DNA of 64,000 nt from SYFY01 sp041752315 (GCA_041752315.1 JBGSHJ010000042.1:1-64000), one strand, 5' to 3'. Positions 53,255 through 62,694 are shown, counted from the stretch's first letter. Notes: generated from the sequence alone by a model not told the origin. Program-made: numbers and translations.

Positions 53255-53573
53255 GATGACTACGCGCCTCAGAATTTTCCTGGCAATTCTGTTCCTGTCA
53301 TTCTTCGCCGCCTGTCAGTCGTACGACGATCCCAGTCGCCGAACACCCGGGGAGGTGACCGATGATTCCGCAATCTATACCGCCGTCAAGGCAAAGCTGA
53401 TTGCCGACCCGGATATCCAGGGGCTGTCGATCAATGTCGATGTCTATCAGGGAGCGGTGACACTGAGTGGCCGCATTCCCAGCGAAGTGCTGCGTAACAG
53501 GGCGCTCAAGATTGCGACCGAAGTCAAAGGTGTCGTGAAGGTCCACGACAGCCTGGCGTTGATCACCGAATAG
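53253..53573 (+). CDS. BON-domain lipoprotein
   Basis: A 106-residue protein with a lipoprotein signal (LRIFLAILFLSFFAACQ, lipobox FAAC) and one BON domain (DSAIYTAVKAKLIADPDI ... VAVKV-type strand, GRIPSEVLRNRAL). BON domains bind phospholipid; OsmY and DolP are relatives. Start placed at ATG 53253 with AGGGA 7 bases ahead; an earlier ATG at 53223 (from the duplication) would add ten residues to the signal peptide. Confidence 0.87.
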   Translation: MMTTRLRIFLAILFLSFFAACQSYDDPSRRTPGEVTDDSAIYTAVKAKLIADPDIQGLSINVDVYQGAVTLSGRIPSEVLRNRALKIATEVKGVVKVHDSLALITE

Positions 53574-53629
53574 AAACAGCAATCTGCAAGATATCTGCGA
53601 GTTATCAGGTAGTTGCATTGTCCCGGGCC

Positions 53630-54526
53630 TCATCGGCTGGACATCAGCCAATCCCTGGGTTTCAGATGGTCAGACAATTGTGCTTCGGGGCTGCCCGGTT
53701 CGATCTTGCGCTGGTATTCCCACGCAACCAGTGGCGGCAATGAAGCGAGCACACTTTCGACTCTTCGGCCACTTTGCAGTCCGTATTTGGTACCGCGATC
53801 AATGGCGAGATTGAATTCGGCGTATCGTCCCCGCCGATAGAGCTGCCAGTTTTTCTCCGGTTCCGCAAACGGCAGGTGGCATCGTCTTTCAACGATCGGC
53901 AGGTAAGCCGGTAAAAAGGCATCGCCGATGCGCTGAACGAGAGCAAAGCTCGCCGCTGCGCCTCCTTCGGTCCAGTCGTCGAAGAACAATCCACCAATCC
54001 CACGGTGTTCCTCGCGGTGCGGAAGATAAAAATAGTTGTCACAGTCGGCCTTCATCCGGCCGTAGTGACTTCCTGCCGCTTCTGCGGCAACACGGTGCCA
54101 GTGCACACCGTCCTCTTCGAACGCATAGTAGGGAGTGAGATCAAACCCCCCTCCGAAGTACCACGTGCCATCTGTTCCGGCGACGGTGAAATAACGCAGG
54201 TTCATGTGGGTTGTGGGTACAAAAGGGTTCAACGGGTGGACGATCATGGAGATGGCCACCGCCTGAAACGGTCGACCGGCAAGATGCGGATTGCGTTCGG
54301 TAGCCGCTGGCGGCAGCGATGCTCCTACGCTGTGCGTGAACTGAACCGCTGCCTTTTCGATCACCTGGCCGCGGGCGATGACACGCGGGCGAGAAAGTCC
54401 GCCACCTGGCCCCGGAATCTCCTCCCGGGAAAAGCGTGCCTCCGGCTCCAGGCGTTCGAGTGCCGTGCAGATGCTGTCCTGTAGTGACATGAAATAGGCG
54501 CGAACTTTCTGTACGTCGACGGTCAT
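53630..54526 (-). CDS. hemF: Oxygen-dependent coproporphyrinogen III oxidase
   Basis: A 298-residue HemF: GGLSRPRVIARG, HPLNPFVPTTHMNLRYF, WYFGGGFDLTPYYAFEED, FDDW and NLAIDRGTKYGLQSG motifs line the substrate and metal site. It decarboxylates coproporphyrinogen III with O2 during heme synthesis, giving evidence of an aerobic life style. GCAGGAAA precedes the ATG by 4-8 bases. Convergent with the BON gene and divergent from the acyl-CoA cluster. Confidence 0.96.
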   Translation of the reverse strand: MTVDVQKVRAYFMSLQDSICTALERLEPEARFSREEIPGPGGGLSRPRVIARGQVIEKAAVQFTHSVGASLPPAATERNPHLAGRPFQAVAISMIVHPLNPFVPTTHMNLRYFTVAGTDGTWYFGGGFDLTPYYAFEEDGVHWHRVAAEAAGSHYGRMKADCDNYFYLPHREEHRGIGGLFFDDWTEGGAAASFALVQRIGDAFLPAYLPIVERRCHLPFAEPEKNWQLYRRGRYAEFNLAIDRGTKYGLQSGRRVESVLASLPPLVAWEYQRKIEPGSPEAQLSDHLKPRDWLMSSR

Positions 54527-54599
54527 GGGTTTCCTGCGGGTCTTGAGGCTGCGGTATTGTGCACGGAACCGATCAGGAGGACGGATCGGCGAATTCCCG

Positions 54600-54605
54600 T
54601 ATACT
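54600..54605 (+). promoter_or_regulatory. Candidate -10 hexamer of the acyl-CoA cluster
   Basis: TATACT 28 bases before the HMG-CoA-synthase-like ATG at 54633, with no strong -35. Lies in the 106-bp divergent spacer with hemF. Confidence 0.4.
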
Positions 54606-54632
54606 CGAACGCTGGGCTGTTATGGGTTCACC

Positions 54633-56105
54633 ATGGTTGGAATAAGTTCTCTGGCTGCGTATTTACCGCGGCTGCGGCTGGCACGCAAAGCCATTGTTGA
54701 AGCGCATCGCTGGGCCGATCCAGGTCTTGCCGGGAAAGCTCGGGGCGAGCGCAGCATGTGCAACTGGGACGAAGATCCGGTAACGATGGCAGTCGAGGCT
54801 GCGAGAGCCTGTCTGGCGGATAAGGCAGCTCCCGGCCTGATCGTTTTTGCGAGCACGACAGCGCCATTTGCAGATCGTCAGAATGCGGGAATCGTCGCCA
54901 CTGCGCTCAATCTGCCTGAAGATCTGGCATCTTTTGATACCGGTGCTTCCCAGCGTGCCGGGACCTCCGCGCTGCTGCAGGCCTTCGCGGGCGTAAAGAG
55001 TGAATTGCATCAGGATGCACTGGTTGTCCTCAGTGACAAGCGCCGGGCAAAGGCGGCCAGTACAGGTGAACTGGAGTTCGGAGATGGCGCGGTCGCGCTG
55101 TGGGTAACCAACCAGAACCCGGCGCTGGAATACGTTGCAGGCCATACGGTTACAGTGGATTTCATAGATCACTTCAGAGGTGCTGGCGAAACATTCGATT
55201 ACGGGTGGGAAGAACGGTGGATACGCGATGAAGGCCTCGCCCGCATCGTGCCGGAGGCCGTCGGCAAGGTGCTCGGCAAAGCCGGAATCAAGGCCGCAGA
55301 CGTCGCCCATTTCATCTTGCCGGGTACCATCAAGGGCGCCACAGCCAGTGTGGCCAAGACCATTGGCGTACCGGCCACTGCAGTTGCAGACACACTTGCA
55401 GAGCAGATCGGCGAAACCGGAGTTGCCCATCCACTCATGATGCTGGCTGCGCGACTGGGTAGCGGTGATGTGGTTGCCGGCCAGTTGATCGTCGTCTGTG
55501 GCTTTGGACAGGGTTGTGATGCAATTGTGCTGAAGGTTGCCGACGCAGCGCAGGCGCGCGCCTTTGGCGCACAGTATGCGGGCACGCTGGCTGCGCGAGT
55601 GCCTGAGCTGAATTACCAAAAATATCTGGCGTTCAACAATCTGGTCGAACTCGAAAAGGGCATGCGTGCCGAAAAAGATGACTACAAAACCGCATTGACC
55701 ACGACATATCGCAAACGCGACATGCTGACTGGCCTGGTGGGCGGTCGTTGCACCGTCTGCGGTACCTTGCAGTTTCCACGCAGTGACATCTGCGTGAATC
55801 CGCAGTGTCGGGCCACGCATACCCAGGAGCCACATCCTTTTCGAGAAGAAAAGGCGAGCATCGTCACCTGGTCGGCGGACTACCTCACCTACACCGCAGA
55901 TCCACCGGCCCATTACGGTATGATCAGTTTTGTCAACGGTGGACGTTTCATGACCGACTTCAGCGATGTGGGAGTCGGAGAAATCGACGTTGGCATGGCG
56001 GTACGCATGGTATTTCGCATCAAATCGTTTGATCGTTTGCGTGGCTTTGTTCGTTATTTCTGGAAAGCGGTACCGGACCGGTCTGTAAATCAGACAGTTG
56101 TTTGA
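54633..56105 (+). CDS. HMG-CoA-synthase-like protein fused to DUF35 OB-fold/zinc ribbon
   Basis: A 490-residue fusion. Residues 1-340 match the thiolase-fold HMG-CoA synthase/KAS-III group (ASTTAPFADRQNAG, FGDGAVALWV, HFILPGTIKGA, ICGFGQGCDAIVLKV). The C-terminal part has a zinc ribbon (GRCTVCGT, C-x2-C-x10-C-x4-C) and an OB fold that binds acyl-CoA thioesters. At the nucleophile position the segment reads FDTGASQRAGTSALL, with Ser106 where Cys is expected. It opens a five-gene run with a thiolase 30 bp downstream, whose chemistry it may assist. Confidence 0.85.
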   Translation: MVGISSLAAYLPRLRLARKAIVEAHRWADPGLAGKARGERSMCNWDEDPVTMAVEAARACLADKAAPGLIVFASTTAPFADRQNAGIVATALNLPEDLASFDTGASQRAGTSALLQAFAGVKSELHQDALVVLSDKRRAKAASTGELEFGDGAVALWVTNQNPALEYVAGHTVTVDFIDHFRGAGETFDYGWEERWIRDEGLARIVPEAVGKVLGKAGIKAADVAHFILPGTIKGATASVAKTIGVPATAVADTLAEQIGETGVAHPLMMLAARLGSGDVVAGQLIVVCGFGQGCDAIVLKVADAAQARAFGAQYAGTLAARVPELNYQKYLAFNNLVELEKGMRAEKDDYKTALTTTYRKRDMLTGLVGGRCTVCGTLQFPRSDICVNPQCRATHTQEPHPFREEKASIVTWSADYLTYTADPPAHYGMISFVNGGRFMTDFSDVGVGEIDVGMAVRMVFRIKSFDRLRGFVRYFWKAVPDRSVNQTVV

Positions 56106-56135
56106 ACTTCAGAATCTTCTTTGACGGAGGCGCGT

Positions 56136-57335
56136 ATGGCAGCAGGAATCAAGGACAAGGTCGCGATACTTGGCATGGGTTGCTCCAGGTTCGGCGAGCG
56201 CTGGGACTGCGGAGCGGAAGAACTGATGGTCGAGGCTTTTGGCGAAGCGATTGCAGATGCCGGAATAGACGTCACGCAGATTGACGCCGCCTGGTTCTCC
56301 ACCCATTTCGAAGAAATCAACGTCGGGAAGGGTGGGTTGCCCTTGTCGATTGCCCTGCGGCTCCCCAATATCGCGGTTACTCGCGTGGAAAATTTCTGCG
56401 CGTCCGGTTCCGAGGCGTTCCGGGGTGCCGTCTACGCAGTGGCATCCGGCGCGGCCGATATCGCGCTCGCGCTCGGCGTCGAAAAACTGAAGGACACCGG
56501 CTATGGCGGTCTGCCGGCGGGTGGTGGCGGAACACTCGCGCCACAATGGTCCGCAAACGGCTCGGCACCGGGCAATTTTGCGCAGCTCGCAAGTGCCTAT
56601 CGAGCCAAACATGGCGTATCGCGTGACGATCTGAAGCGTGCCATCGCACACGTGTCCGTGAAGAGCCACGCCAATGGCGCAAAAAATCCCAAAGCCCACC
56701 TGCGCAAGCCGATTACCGAAGAGCAGGCGCTCAATGCACCCATGATTGCCGAACCGCTCGGTCTGTTTGATTGTTGTGGAGTCAGCGATGGCGCAGCGTG
56801 TGCCATCGTCACCACACCGGAAATCGCCAGAAGCCTTGGCAAGGCCAACATCGTCAGCATCAAGGCGTTGCAACTTGCGCTCTCGAATGGATCAGAGTCC
56901 GGTCACAATTCATGGGATGGCAGTTACTTCCACACCACGCGTATCGCTGCCGCCAAGGCTTACAAGGAAGCGGGTATCAGGAAGGCGCGCGACGAGGTGA
57001 GCATGTTCGAGTGCCATGACTGCTTTTCGATCACCGAACTCGTGACCATGGAGGACCTCCAGCTGTCACCGGAAGGTGGCGCCATTACGGATGTCATGAA
57101 CGGCTTCTATGATGCGGATGGCCAGATTCCCTGCCAGATCGACGGTGGCCTCAAGTGCTTTGGCCATCCCATTGGAGCATCCGGCATCCGCATGCTGTAC
57201 GAGATGTATCTCCAGCTCACCGACCGGGCAGGTGCCCGGCAGCTGAAGAATCCGCGGATCGGAATGACCCACAATCTGGGTGGTTCCCCCATGTCGAATG
57301 TGGCCGCGGTCTGCATCGTCGGCGCTTACGACTGA
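56136..57335 (+). CDS. SCP-x/Ltp2-type thiolase
   Basis: A 399-residue thiolase: nucleophile Cys in RVENFCASGSEAFRG, SNGSESGHNSWD, ECHDCFSITELV with His, and KCFGHPIGASG with the second Cys and His. Such thiolases or aldolases act with a DUF35 partner on sterol or branched acyl-CoA. GGAGG lies 6 bases ahead of ATG 56136. ACAD gene follows after 5 bp; HMG-CoA-synthase-like/DUF35 gene precedes it. Confidence 0.9.
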   Translation: MAAGIKDKVAILGMGCSRFGERWDCGAEELMVEAFGEAIADAGIDVTQIDAAWFSTHFEEINVGKGGLPLSIALRLPNIAVTRVENFCASGSEAFRGAVYAVASGAADIALALGVEKLKDTGYGGLPAGGGGTLAPQWSANGSAPGNFAQLASAYRAKHGVSRDDLKRAIAHVSVKSHANGAKNPKAHLRKPITEEQALNAPMIAEPLGLFDCCGVSDGAACAIVTTPEIARSLGKANIVSIKALQLALSNGSESGHNSWDGSYFHTTRIAAAKAYKEAGIRKARDEVSMFECHDCFSITELVTMEDLQLSPEGGAITDVMNGFYDADGQIPCQIDGGLKCFGHPIGASGIRMLYEMYLQLTDRAGARQLKNPRIGMTHNLGGSPMSNVAAVCIVGAYD

Positions 57336-57340
57336 CGGCA

Positions 57341-58933
57341 ATGGATCAATCGATACTGGCTTCGCTGGCACACATGCAGGCGCGAGTTGGCCACTCGTGT
57401 GCTCATCTGGTTGGTGATCTTGATGGCGAGCAGGTTCAGTTGTACGACCTTGCGTTGTGTCGTGCTGAACTTGACGGTGCCCACGCGCTGGCGCAGTTCG
57501 CACTGCAAAACCGGGTCGAAGGCGATTTTCTAACTTCGATCACCTCGACCTATATTGCCCAGGTTCTGCTGGACGTACATGCCAGGCTCGTCACCCGGCC
57601 AGCCGACTTCGGATTGGGTATTCAGGATCTTCTGCCGCCCGTCATTGGTGACCTGCTCTCTGCCAGCCGACTTGCGGAAATCGGTCGTCAGTTCATTGCG
57701 CGGCAGCAGGACCATCTGCCCGATGGCCTGGACGACGAAAAGCGGATGATGAGGGACAGCTTCGAGCAGTTTGGTCGAGAGGTGGTCGTGCCGCGGGCCG
57801 CTGAGATCCATCGCAACGACCTCATCATTCCGGATGCCATTCTGGATCCACTGCGCGCGATGGGCTGCTTCGGCCTGTCCGTGCCAACGCGATTCGGGGG
57901 TCTCAAACCAGACGATCATGAAGATTCGCTGGGCATGGTCGTTGTCACACAGGCGCTGTCACGCGCTTCGCTCGGAGCGGCTGGCAGCCTGATCACCCGA
58001 CCGGAAATCATGGCCCGTGCCATCATGGAAGGTGGTACGGCCGAGCAGCAGGCACGATGGCTGCCGGGCCTGGCTGCAGGACACCCTCTCTGTGCAATCT
58101 CGGTCACCGAACCGGATACCGGTTCCGATGTCGCCGGAGTGGCTCTGAAAGCCGAGCGTGTTTCCGCTGGCTGGAAACTCAATGGCAACAAGACCTGGTG
58201 CACTTTTGCAGGCAAGGCCGGCGCCATCCTGGTGCTGGCCAGAACACATCCCGATGCACGACCTCTGCACAAGGGTCTGTCCTTGTTCGTGATTGAAAAA
58301 CCGAGCTCGGATGGTCATGAATTCATGCACCAGCAACCCGAGGGTGGGCGCATGACCGGACGCGCGATAGCGACCCTGGGTTACCGAGGCATGCATTCCT
58401 TCGAGATGCGCTACGATGATTATCTTGTCCCGGCAGCCAACCTGATCGGTGAACAGTCTGGTGAAGGACGTGGTTTCTACTTCACGATGCGCGGATTCAT
58501 GGGTGGACGCCTGCAGACTGCTGCCCGCGCCTGTGGGCTGATCCAGGCCGCGATGAGTGAAGCCATGCAGTACGCCCAGAACCGGCGTGTGTTTGGCAAG
58601 GCATTGGCTGAGTATCCGGTCACCCTGGTGAAGATTGCCCGAATGGGTATGGCACTGATGGCCTGCCAGCAGTTCACATACGCGGTCGCACGGCTGATGG
58701 ACCGCGGTGAAGGTGCGATGGAAGCCAGTCTGGTGAAGTTGCTCGCCTGTCGAGCCGCCGAGTGGGTGACCCGGGAGGCGTTGCAGATCCATGGCGGGAT
58801 GGGCTACGCAGAGGAAACTCCGGTGAGCCGCTATTTTGTTGATGCCAGGGTGTTGTCGATCTTCGAAGGGGCTGAAGAAACACTCGCGATCCGCGTGATC
58901 GGCAAGGATCTGGTGAACAGGGCGCGCATGTGA
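57341..58933 (+). CDS. Acyl-CoA dehydrogenase with N-terminal extension
   Basis: A 530-residue acyl-CoA dehydrogenase. The core starts near residue 130 (EKRMMRDSFEQFGREVVVPRA) and includes FAD motifs CAISVTEPDTGSDVAG, WKLNGNKTWCTFAG, and a C-terminal QIHGGMGYAEETPVSRYF with a Glu in IFEGAEETLAI as base. The N-terminal 125 residues (helical, LAHMQARVGHSCAHLVGDLDG) are an extension resembling a four-helix bundle, absent in ordinary short-chain enzymes. ATG 57341 lies 6 bases after the thiolase stop. Likely introduces the double bond in the cluster substrate. Confidence 0.88.
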   Translation: MDQSILASLAHMQARVGHSCAHLVGDLDGEQVQLYDLALCRAELDGAHALAQFALQNRVEGDFLTSITSTYIAQVLLDVHARLVTRPADFGLGIQDLLPPVIGDLLSASRLAEIGRQFIARQQDHLPDGLDDEKRMMRDSFEQFGREVVVPRAAEIHRNDLIIPDAILDPLRAMGCFGLSVPTRFGGLKPDDHEDSLGMVVVTQALSRASLGAAGSLITRPEIMARAIMEGGTAEQQARWLPGLAAGHPLCAISVTEPDTGSDVAGVALKAERVSAGWKLNGNKTWCTFAGKAGAILVLARTHPDARPLHKGLSLFVIEKPSSDGHEFMHQQPEGGRMTGRAIATLGYRGMHSFEMRYDDYLVPAANLIGEQSGEGRGFYFTMRGFMGGRLQTAARACGLIQAAMSEAMQYAQNRRVFGKALAEYPVTLVKIARMGMALMACQQFTYAVARLMDRGEGAMEASLVKLLACRAAEWVTREALQIHGGMGYAEETPVSRYFVDARVLSIFEGAEETLAIRVIGKDLVNRARM

Positions 58934-59970
58934 TCTTGAAGGTTGGTGTGCTGGATCAGTCTCCTGTCGTCGAAGGCGGGGACGCCGCCCAGGCGTTTCA
59001 CGATTCCGTGCTCCTGGCGCAGACGGTCGAACGATCTGGCTATCACCGCTACTGGGTAGCCGAGCATCACGGGTCCGGGTCCTTTGCTGGCAGTGCACCG
59101 GAAATCCTCATCGGCCACATCGCGGCCCGAACGACGCAAATCCGGGTGGGTTCAGGAGGCGTGATGCTCATGCACTACAGCCCACTCAAGGTTGCAGAAG
59201 TGTTCAAGGTGCTGGGCACGTTGTACCCGGGCAGGATTGATATGGGCATTGGTCGTGCACCGGGCAGCGACACACTGACGGCTGCAGCGCTGGCCTATGG
59301 ATCCAGACTGGGAATGGAGTATTTTGCTGCCAGGATGGCGGATTTGCTGGGCTTCCTGCACGACACGCAGCCTTTTACGCAGGCACTGGCAGCCGTACAG
59401 GCGCGACCCATACCTCCCGTCATTCCTGAAACCTGGATACTGGGCTCCACCCCGGACGGCGCCACGCTGGCGGCACACTTCGGATTGCCATTCTGTTATG
59501 CCCACTTCATCAGCCAGTCGGGGATGGAGAAGGCGATTGAAGTCTATCGCCGGGATTTCAGACCTTCACCTTACCTTGACCGGCCAAAACTCGCGCTCGG
59601 AGTCTCGGCACTGGTCGCTGACACGGTCGAGCGTGCAGAACTCCTTGCCCGTTGTGCAGACCTGTGGCGTGTACGGTTCGAAAGAGGGAGCTTCCAGCCG
59701 TTCCCTTCTCTGGAATCCGCGAGGTCTCATACTTTCAGCGAAGATGAAAATCAGCTGCTCGAAGGTCGCCGACGACGCCAGTTTGTCGGCGACGCGACGC
59801 ACGTTGGCCAGGCATTGCGCGATTTGGTGAAGGCCACCGGTGCCGAAGAACTCTCCATCGTAGCCATCACCCACGCGATTCAGGATCGCTGCAGAGTGTA
59901 TGAATTGCTTGCCCCGCAACTGGGGCTTGTTGCTGCCACAGACCTCCCGCCGCACAGACTCCTAGCCTGA
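58930..59970 (+). CDS. LLM-class (luciferase-like) flavin oxidoreductase
   Basis: A 346-residue (alpha/beta)8 flavin monooxygenase-like protein: VGVLDQSPVVEGGDA, YHRYWVAEHHGSGSFAGSAP, LGTLYPGRIDMGIGRAPGSD and LGSTPDGATLAAH identify the LLM family (MsnO8-like group). It uses reduced FMN and O2 to oxygenate its substrate, or is F420-independent here. GTG 58930 overlaps the dehydrogenase stop (GTGA). Convergent overlap of 9 bases with the MFS gene. Confidence 0.88.
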   Translation: MILKVGVLDQSPVVEGGDAAQAFHDSVLLAQTVERSGYHRYWVAEHHGSGSFAGSAPEILIGHIAARTTQIRVGSGGVMLMHYSPLKVAEVFKVLGTLYPGRIDMGIGRAPGSDTLTAAALAYGSRLGMEYFAARMADLLGFLHDTQPFTQALAAVQARPIPPVIPETWILGSTPDGATLAAHFGLPFCYAHFISQSGMEKAIEVYRRDFRPSPYLDRPKLALGVSALVADTVERAELLARCADLWRVRFERGSFQPFPSLESARSHTFSEDENQLLEGRRRRQFVGDATHVGQALRDLVKATGAEELSIVAITHAIQDRCRVYELLAPQLGLVAATDLPPHRLLA

Positions 59971-61269
59971 TTCTCGACTTCGGTTCAGGTCTGCTCGCAG
60001 GGTACGGCTTGCCAGAAAAAACAGCATCGCCGACAACAGATTAAAAACCAGACAGAGAGTCAGCGACCAGCGCAGTGCGTCGGAGCCAAGGCTGGTGGTG
60101 TGGTTGAGAATGTCACTGATGACACCGGCGACCTGAGGACCCAGTCCCAGGCCGATCAGATTCAGAACAAACAGGAAAATGCTGGAAGCCAGTGCGCGCA
60201 TTCTCAAACCGACCAGGCCCTGCGTTACGGCAAAGCTCGGACCGAGAAAAAAACCGCCGAGAATGTTCGGGACGATCATGGCCAGCAGCGCAATCTGTGG
60301 ATCGTCGTGCAGGTACGAAAGTGCACCGAAAGGAATGGTGCCGAGGATCGCGATGGCCGGCAACCAGGTATACCACCGCTGATCCTTGCGACCGAGGCGA
60401 TCTGACAGGTACCCCCCCAGAAAGGTGCCAGCTATACCGGCAAACCCGAGGTAAAAGAGAGCAGTCCCCATTTCACCAGTGGAGTAGCCGTGCGAGCGGG
60501 CAAACATCGCTGCGATCCAGTAACCCGCGCCATAACTGACAAAGGCGTGAGCCGCTGCGCCAAGTGCCACGAGCCTGAAACTGCGCAGTGACCACAAGTA
60601 CCTGAAGACAGTCTTGACCGGTGGCGGGGCGGTGGTGGTGTCGACGATCCCGTCTGAAATGCCCCGTGGCGGTTCGCGCAGTGTCAGGCGGACGATCACC
60701 GCCAGGACGACTCCAGGCAGCCCTACGACCATGAACGCGGTACGCCAGTCGAAGGCTTCGTTGATCCAGCCACCGCCGAGATTGCCCAGCATTGTGCCAA
60801 TGGGGATGCCAAGTGCGTAGATCGCAAGCGCAGTGGCCCGCTGATTCGGTGGGAACATATCTGAAATCATCGAGTGAGATGGCGGACTGCCCCCGGCTTC
60901 TCCCACGGCGACTCCGACCCGTGCCAGTGCCAGCTGGAAAAAATTCTGCGCCAGGCCACACAGTGCAGTCGCTCCACTCCAGAGTGCGAGGCAGATGGCC
61001 AGTACGTTGCGTCTTGAACCGCCGTCAGCCAGTCGAGCGATGGGTATCCCGAGCACGGTGTAAAACAGCGCAAACACGATACCGCCGAGGAAGCCCATCA
61101 GGGTGTCGCTGGCACCGAGGTCAGTCTTGATGGGTTCGACCAGTATGCCCAGTATTGAACGGTCGATGAAATTGAAGACGTAGACGATAACCAGCAGGCT
61201 GAGGGCGTACCACCGATAGGCAACACTGAAAGGTGCGCCTGCCGACTGGTCTTGCAGATTGGACGACAT
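59962..61269 (-). CDS. MFS transporter (spinster-like)
   Basis: A 435-residue twelve-helix carrier of the Spns/sugar-phosphate-like MFS branch: NFIDRSILGILVEPIKTDLG in TM1, VFALFYTVLGIPIARLADGG with motif A, VGVAVGEAGGSPPSHSMISD, GTFLGGYLSDRLGRKD. Such carriers import or export lipids, acids or aromatic anions. ATG 61269 preceded by GAGGAACCGG. It is divergent from the second acyl-CoA dehydrogenase and convergent with the LLM gene, so it may serve substrate uptake for the cluster. Confidence 0.88.
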   Translation of the reverse strand: MSSNLQDQSAGAPFSVAYRWYALSLLVIVYVFNFIDRSILGILVEPIKTDLGASDTLMGFLGGIVFALFYTVLGIPIARLADGGSRRNVLAICLALWSGATALCGLAQNFFQLALARVGVAVGEAGGSPPSHSMISDMFPPNQRATALAIYALGIPIGTMLGNLGGGWINEAFDWRTAFMVVGLPGVVLAVIVRLTLREPPRGISDGIVDTTTAPPPVKTVFRYLWSLRSFRLVALGAAAHAFVSYGAGYWIAAMFARSHGYSTGEMGTALFYLGFAGIAGTFLGGYLSDRLGRKDQRWYTWLPAIAILGTIPFGALSYLHDDPQIALLAMIVPNILGGFFLGPSFAVTQGLVGLRMRALASSIFLFVLNLIGLGLGPQVAGVISDILNHTTSLGSDALRWSLTLCLVFNLLSAMLFFLASRTLRADLNRSRESG

Positions 61270-61367
61270 TGGCTTTCCGGTTCCTCTTCGCAGCAGTGTG
61301 CACGCTCTCGTCGTCCTGCAACAAGCTGTTAAACTAACGGGGTTACCAATGGGTCTGGAGAGCAGAG

Positions 61368-62582
61368 TTGGACGTGAGTTTTTCCGAAGCAGACAGGCGT
61401 TTCCAGGCCGAAGTGCGGAGCTGGCTTGAAACGGCCTGGCCTGAAACGGTCCGCAGCAAACAGCGCCGTAGCGCCCTGGAGCGGCTCTCCAAGGCAGATC
61501 GTGTTGCCTGGCAGAAGCGACTGGCGGAAAAAGGCTGGGCGGCGCGTGATTGGCCGGTGGAGTTTGGTGGGGCGGGTTTTACGTCGACCCAGAACTACAT
61601 TTTTGAACTGGAATGCGCACGTGTGGGGGCTCCGGGAGTCATTCCATTTGGCATGACGATGGTGGCGCCGGTGATCATGAAATTTGGCACCGCAGAACAA
61701 AAGGAGCGGTTCCTGCCGGATATCCTCGCGACCAACGTGTGGTGGTGCCAGGGTTACTCGGAACCAGGCTCCGGGTCCGACCTTGCCTCCCTCAAGACAA
61801 AGGCAGAGGACAAAGGGGATCACTACCTGGTCAACGGTGTGAAGACCTGGACAACTCTGGCGCAGTACGCCGACTGGATTTTCTGCCTCGTCCGAACCAG
61901 TCAGGAAGCCAAACCGCAGCTCGGTATCAGCTTTCTGCTGATCGACATGAAAACACCGGGCATTGAAGTAAAGCCGATCATTACCCTGGACGAGCCAAAA
62001 AGCGGCTTCCAGGAAATCAACATGGTCTATTTCACGGATGTGGTGGTACCCAAGGGGAACCTCGTCGGTGAACAGGGCAAGGGCTGGACCTGTGCCAAGT
62101 ACCTGCTCGAGTTCGAGCGCGGCAACGCCTATTCGCCTGGATTGAACGGAGCAATGTCGCATATTCAGTCCATCGCGATGACCACCCCGGATGGACAGGG
62201 TGGATCCTACGCCAACGATCCTTCATTCAAGGCTCGTTTTGATGATGTGACCATTCAGTTGCTCTCCATGGAATACACTGAACTGCGAATCCTCGGTCAA
62301 CTCGCCAATGGCCAGAACGTCGGACCCGAGTCATCCATGCTGAAAACCCGGGGGACCGAGTTGCAGCAAGCAGCGACCGAGCTTGCCATGGAAGTTGCCG
62401 GCATGTACGCCGCAGTGAAAGATGAGTCCACACCGGCCGATGATGATCCTTTCAAACCCGTCGGTCCTGCCGGATCCAACGGCGTCACCCAGGACTACTT
62501 CAATACACGAAAGGTCAGCATCTACGCCGGTTCGAATGAGATTCAACGAAACATTATGGCCAAACTGGTGCTGGGTCTCTAG
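61368..62582 (+). CDS. Acyl-CoA dehydrogenase, second gene (FadE-like)
   Basis: A 404-residue dehydrogenase: FQAEVRSWLETAWPETVRS, QGYSEPGSGSDLASLKTKA for FAD/substrate, HYLVNGVKTWTTLAQYADW, and C-terminal SIYAGSNEIQRNIMAK. The base position belongs to the group with an alternative catalytic Glu, as in pimeloyl/sterol-type FadE pairs. Start TTG 61368 has GGAG 7 bases upstream; GTG 61374 also fits. It is separated from the first cluster by the divergent MFS gene. Confidence 0.88.
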   Translation: MDVSFSEADRRFQAEVRSWLETAWPETVRSKQRRSALERLSKADRVAWQKRLAEKGWAARDWPVEFGGAGFTSTQNYIFELECARVGAPGVIPFGMTMVAPVIMKFGTAEQKERFLPDILATNVWWCQGYSEPGSGSDLASLKTKAEDKGDHYLVNGVKTWTTLAQYADWIFCLVRTSQEAKPQLGISFLLIDMKTPGIEVKPIITLDEPKSGFQEINMVYFTDVVVPKGNLVGEQGKGWTCAKYLLEFERGNAYSPGLNGAMSHIQSIAMTTPDGQGGSYANDPSFKARFDDVTIQLLSMEYTELRILGQLANGQNVGPESSMLKTRGTELQQAATELAMEVAGMYAAVKDESTPADDDPFKPVGPAGSNGVTQDYFNTRKVSIYAGSNEIQRNIMAKLVLGL

Positions 62583-62694
62583 ACAAGACAATATTATTTA
62601 CCATATCGATACAGAGAATCGTATCTTCATCACGCCGACCTGAAGCGGCCTCCTCTACCATGACACTCTCGTGGAATGGATCTTCAAGAGAGCA

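Noticed and set aside
54663..55913. 416-codon frame antisense to the HMGCS-like gene
   Set aside because: Cys/His-rich and without a ribosome site; the sense gene has zinc ribbon and thiolase motifs.
57959..59098. 379-codon antisense frame over the dehydrogenase
   Set aside because: Same GC-shadow pattern; sense strand is a complete acyl-CoA dehydrogenase.
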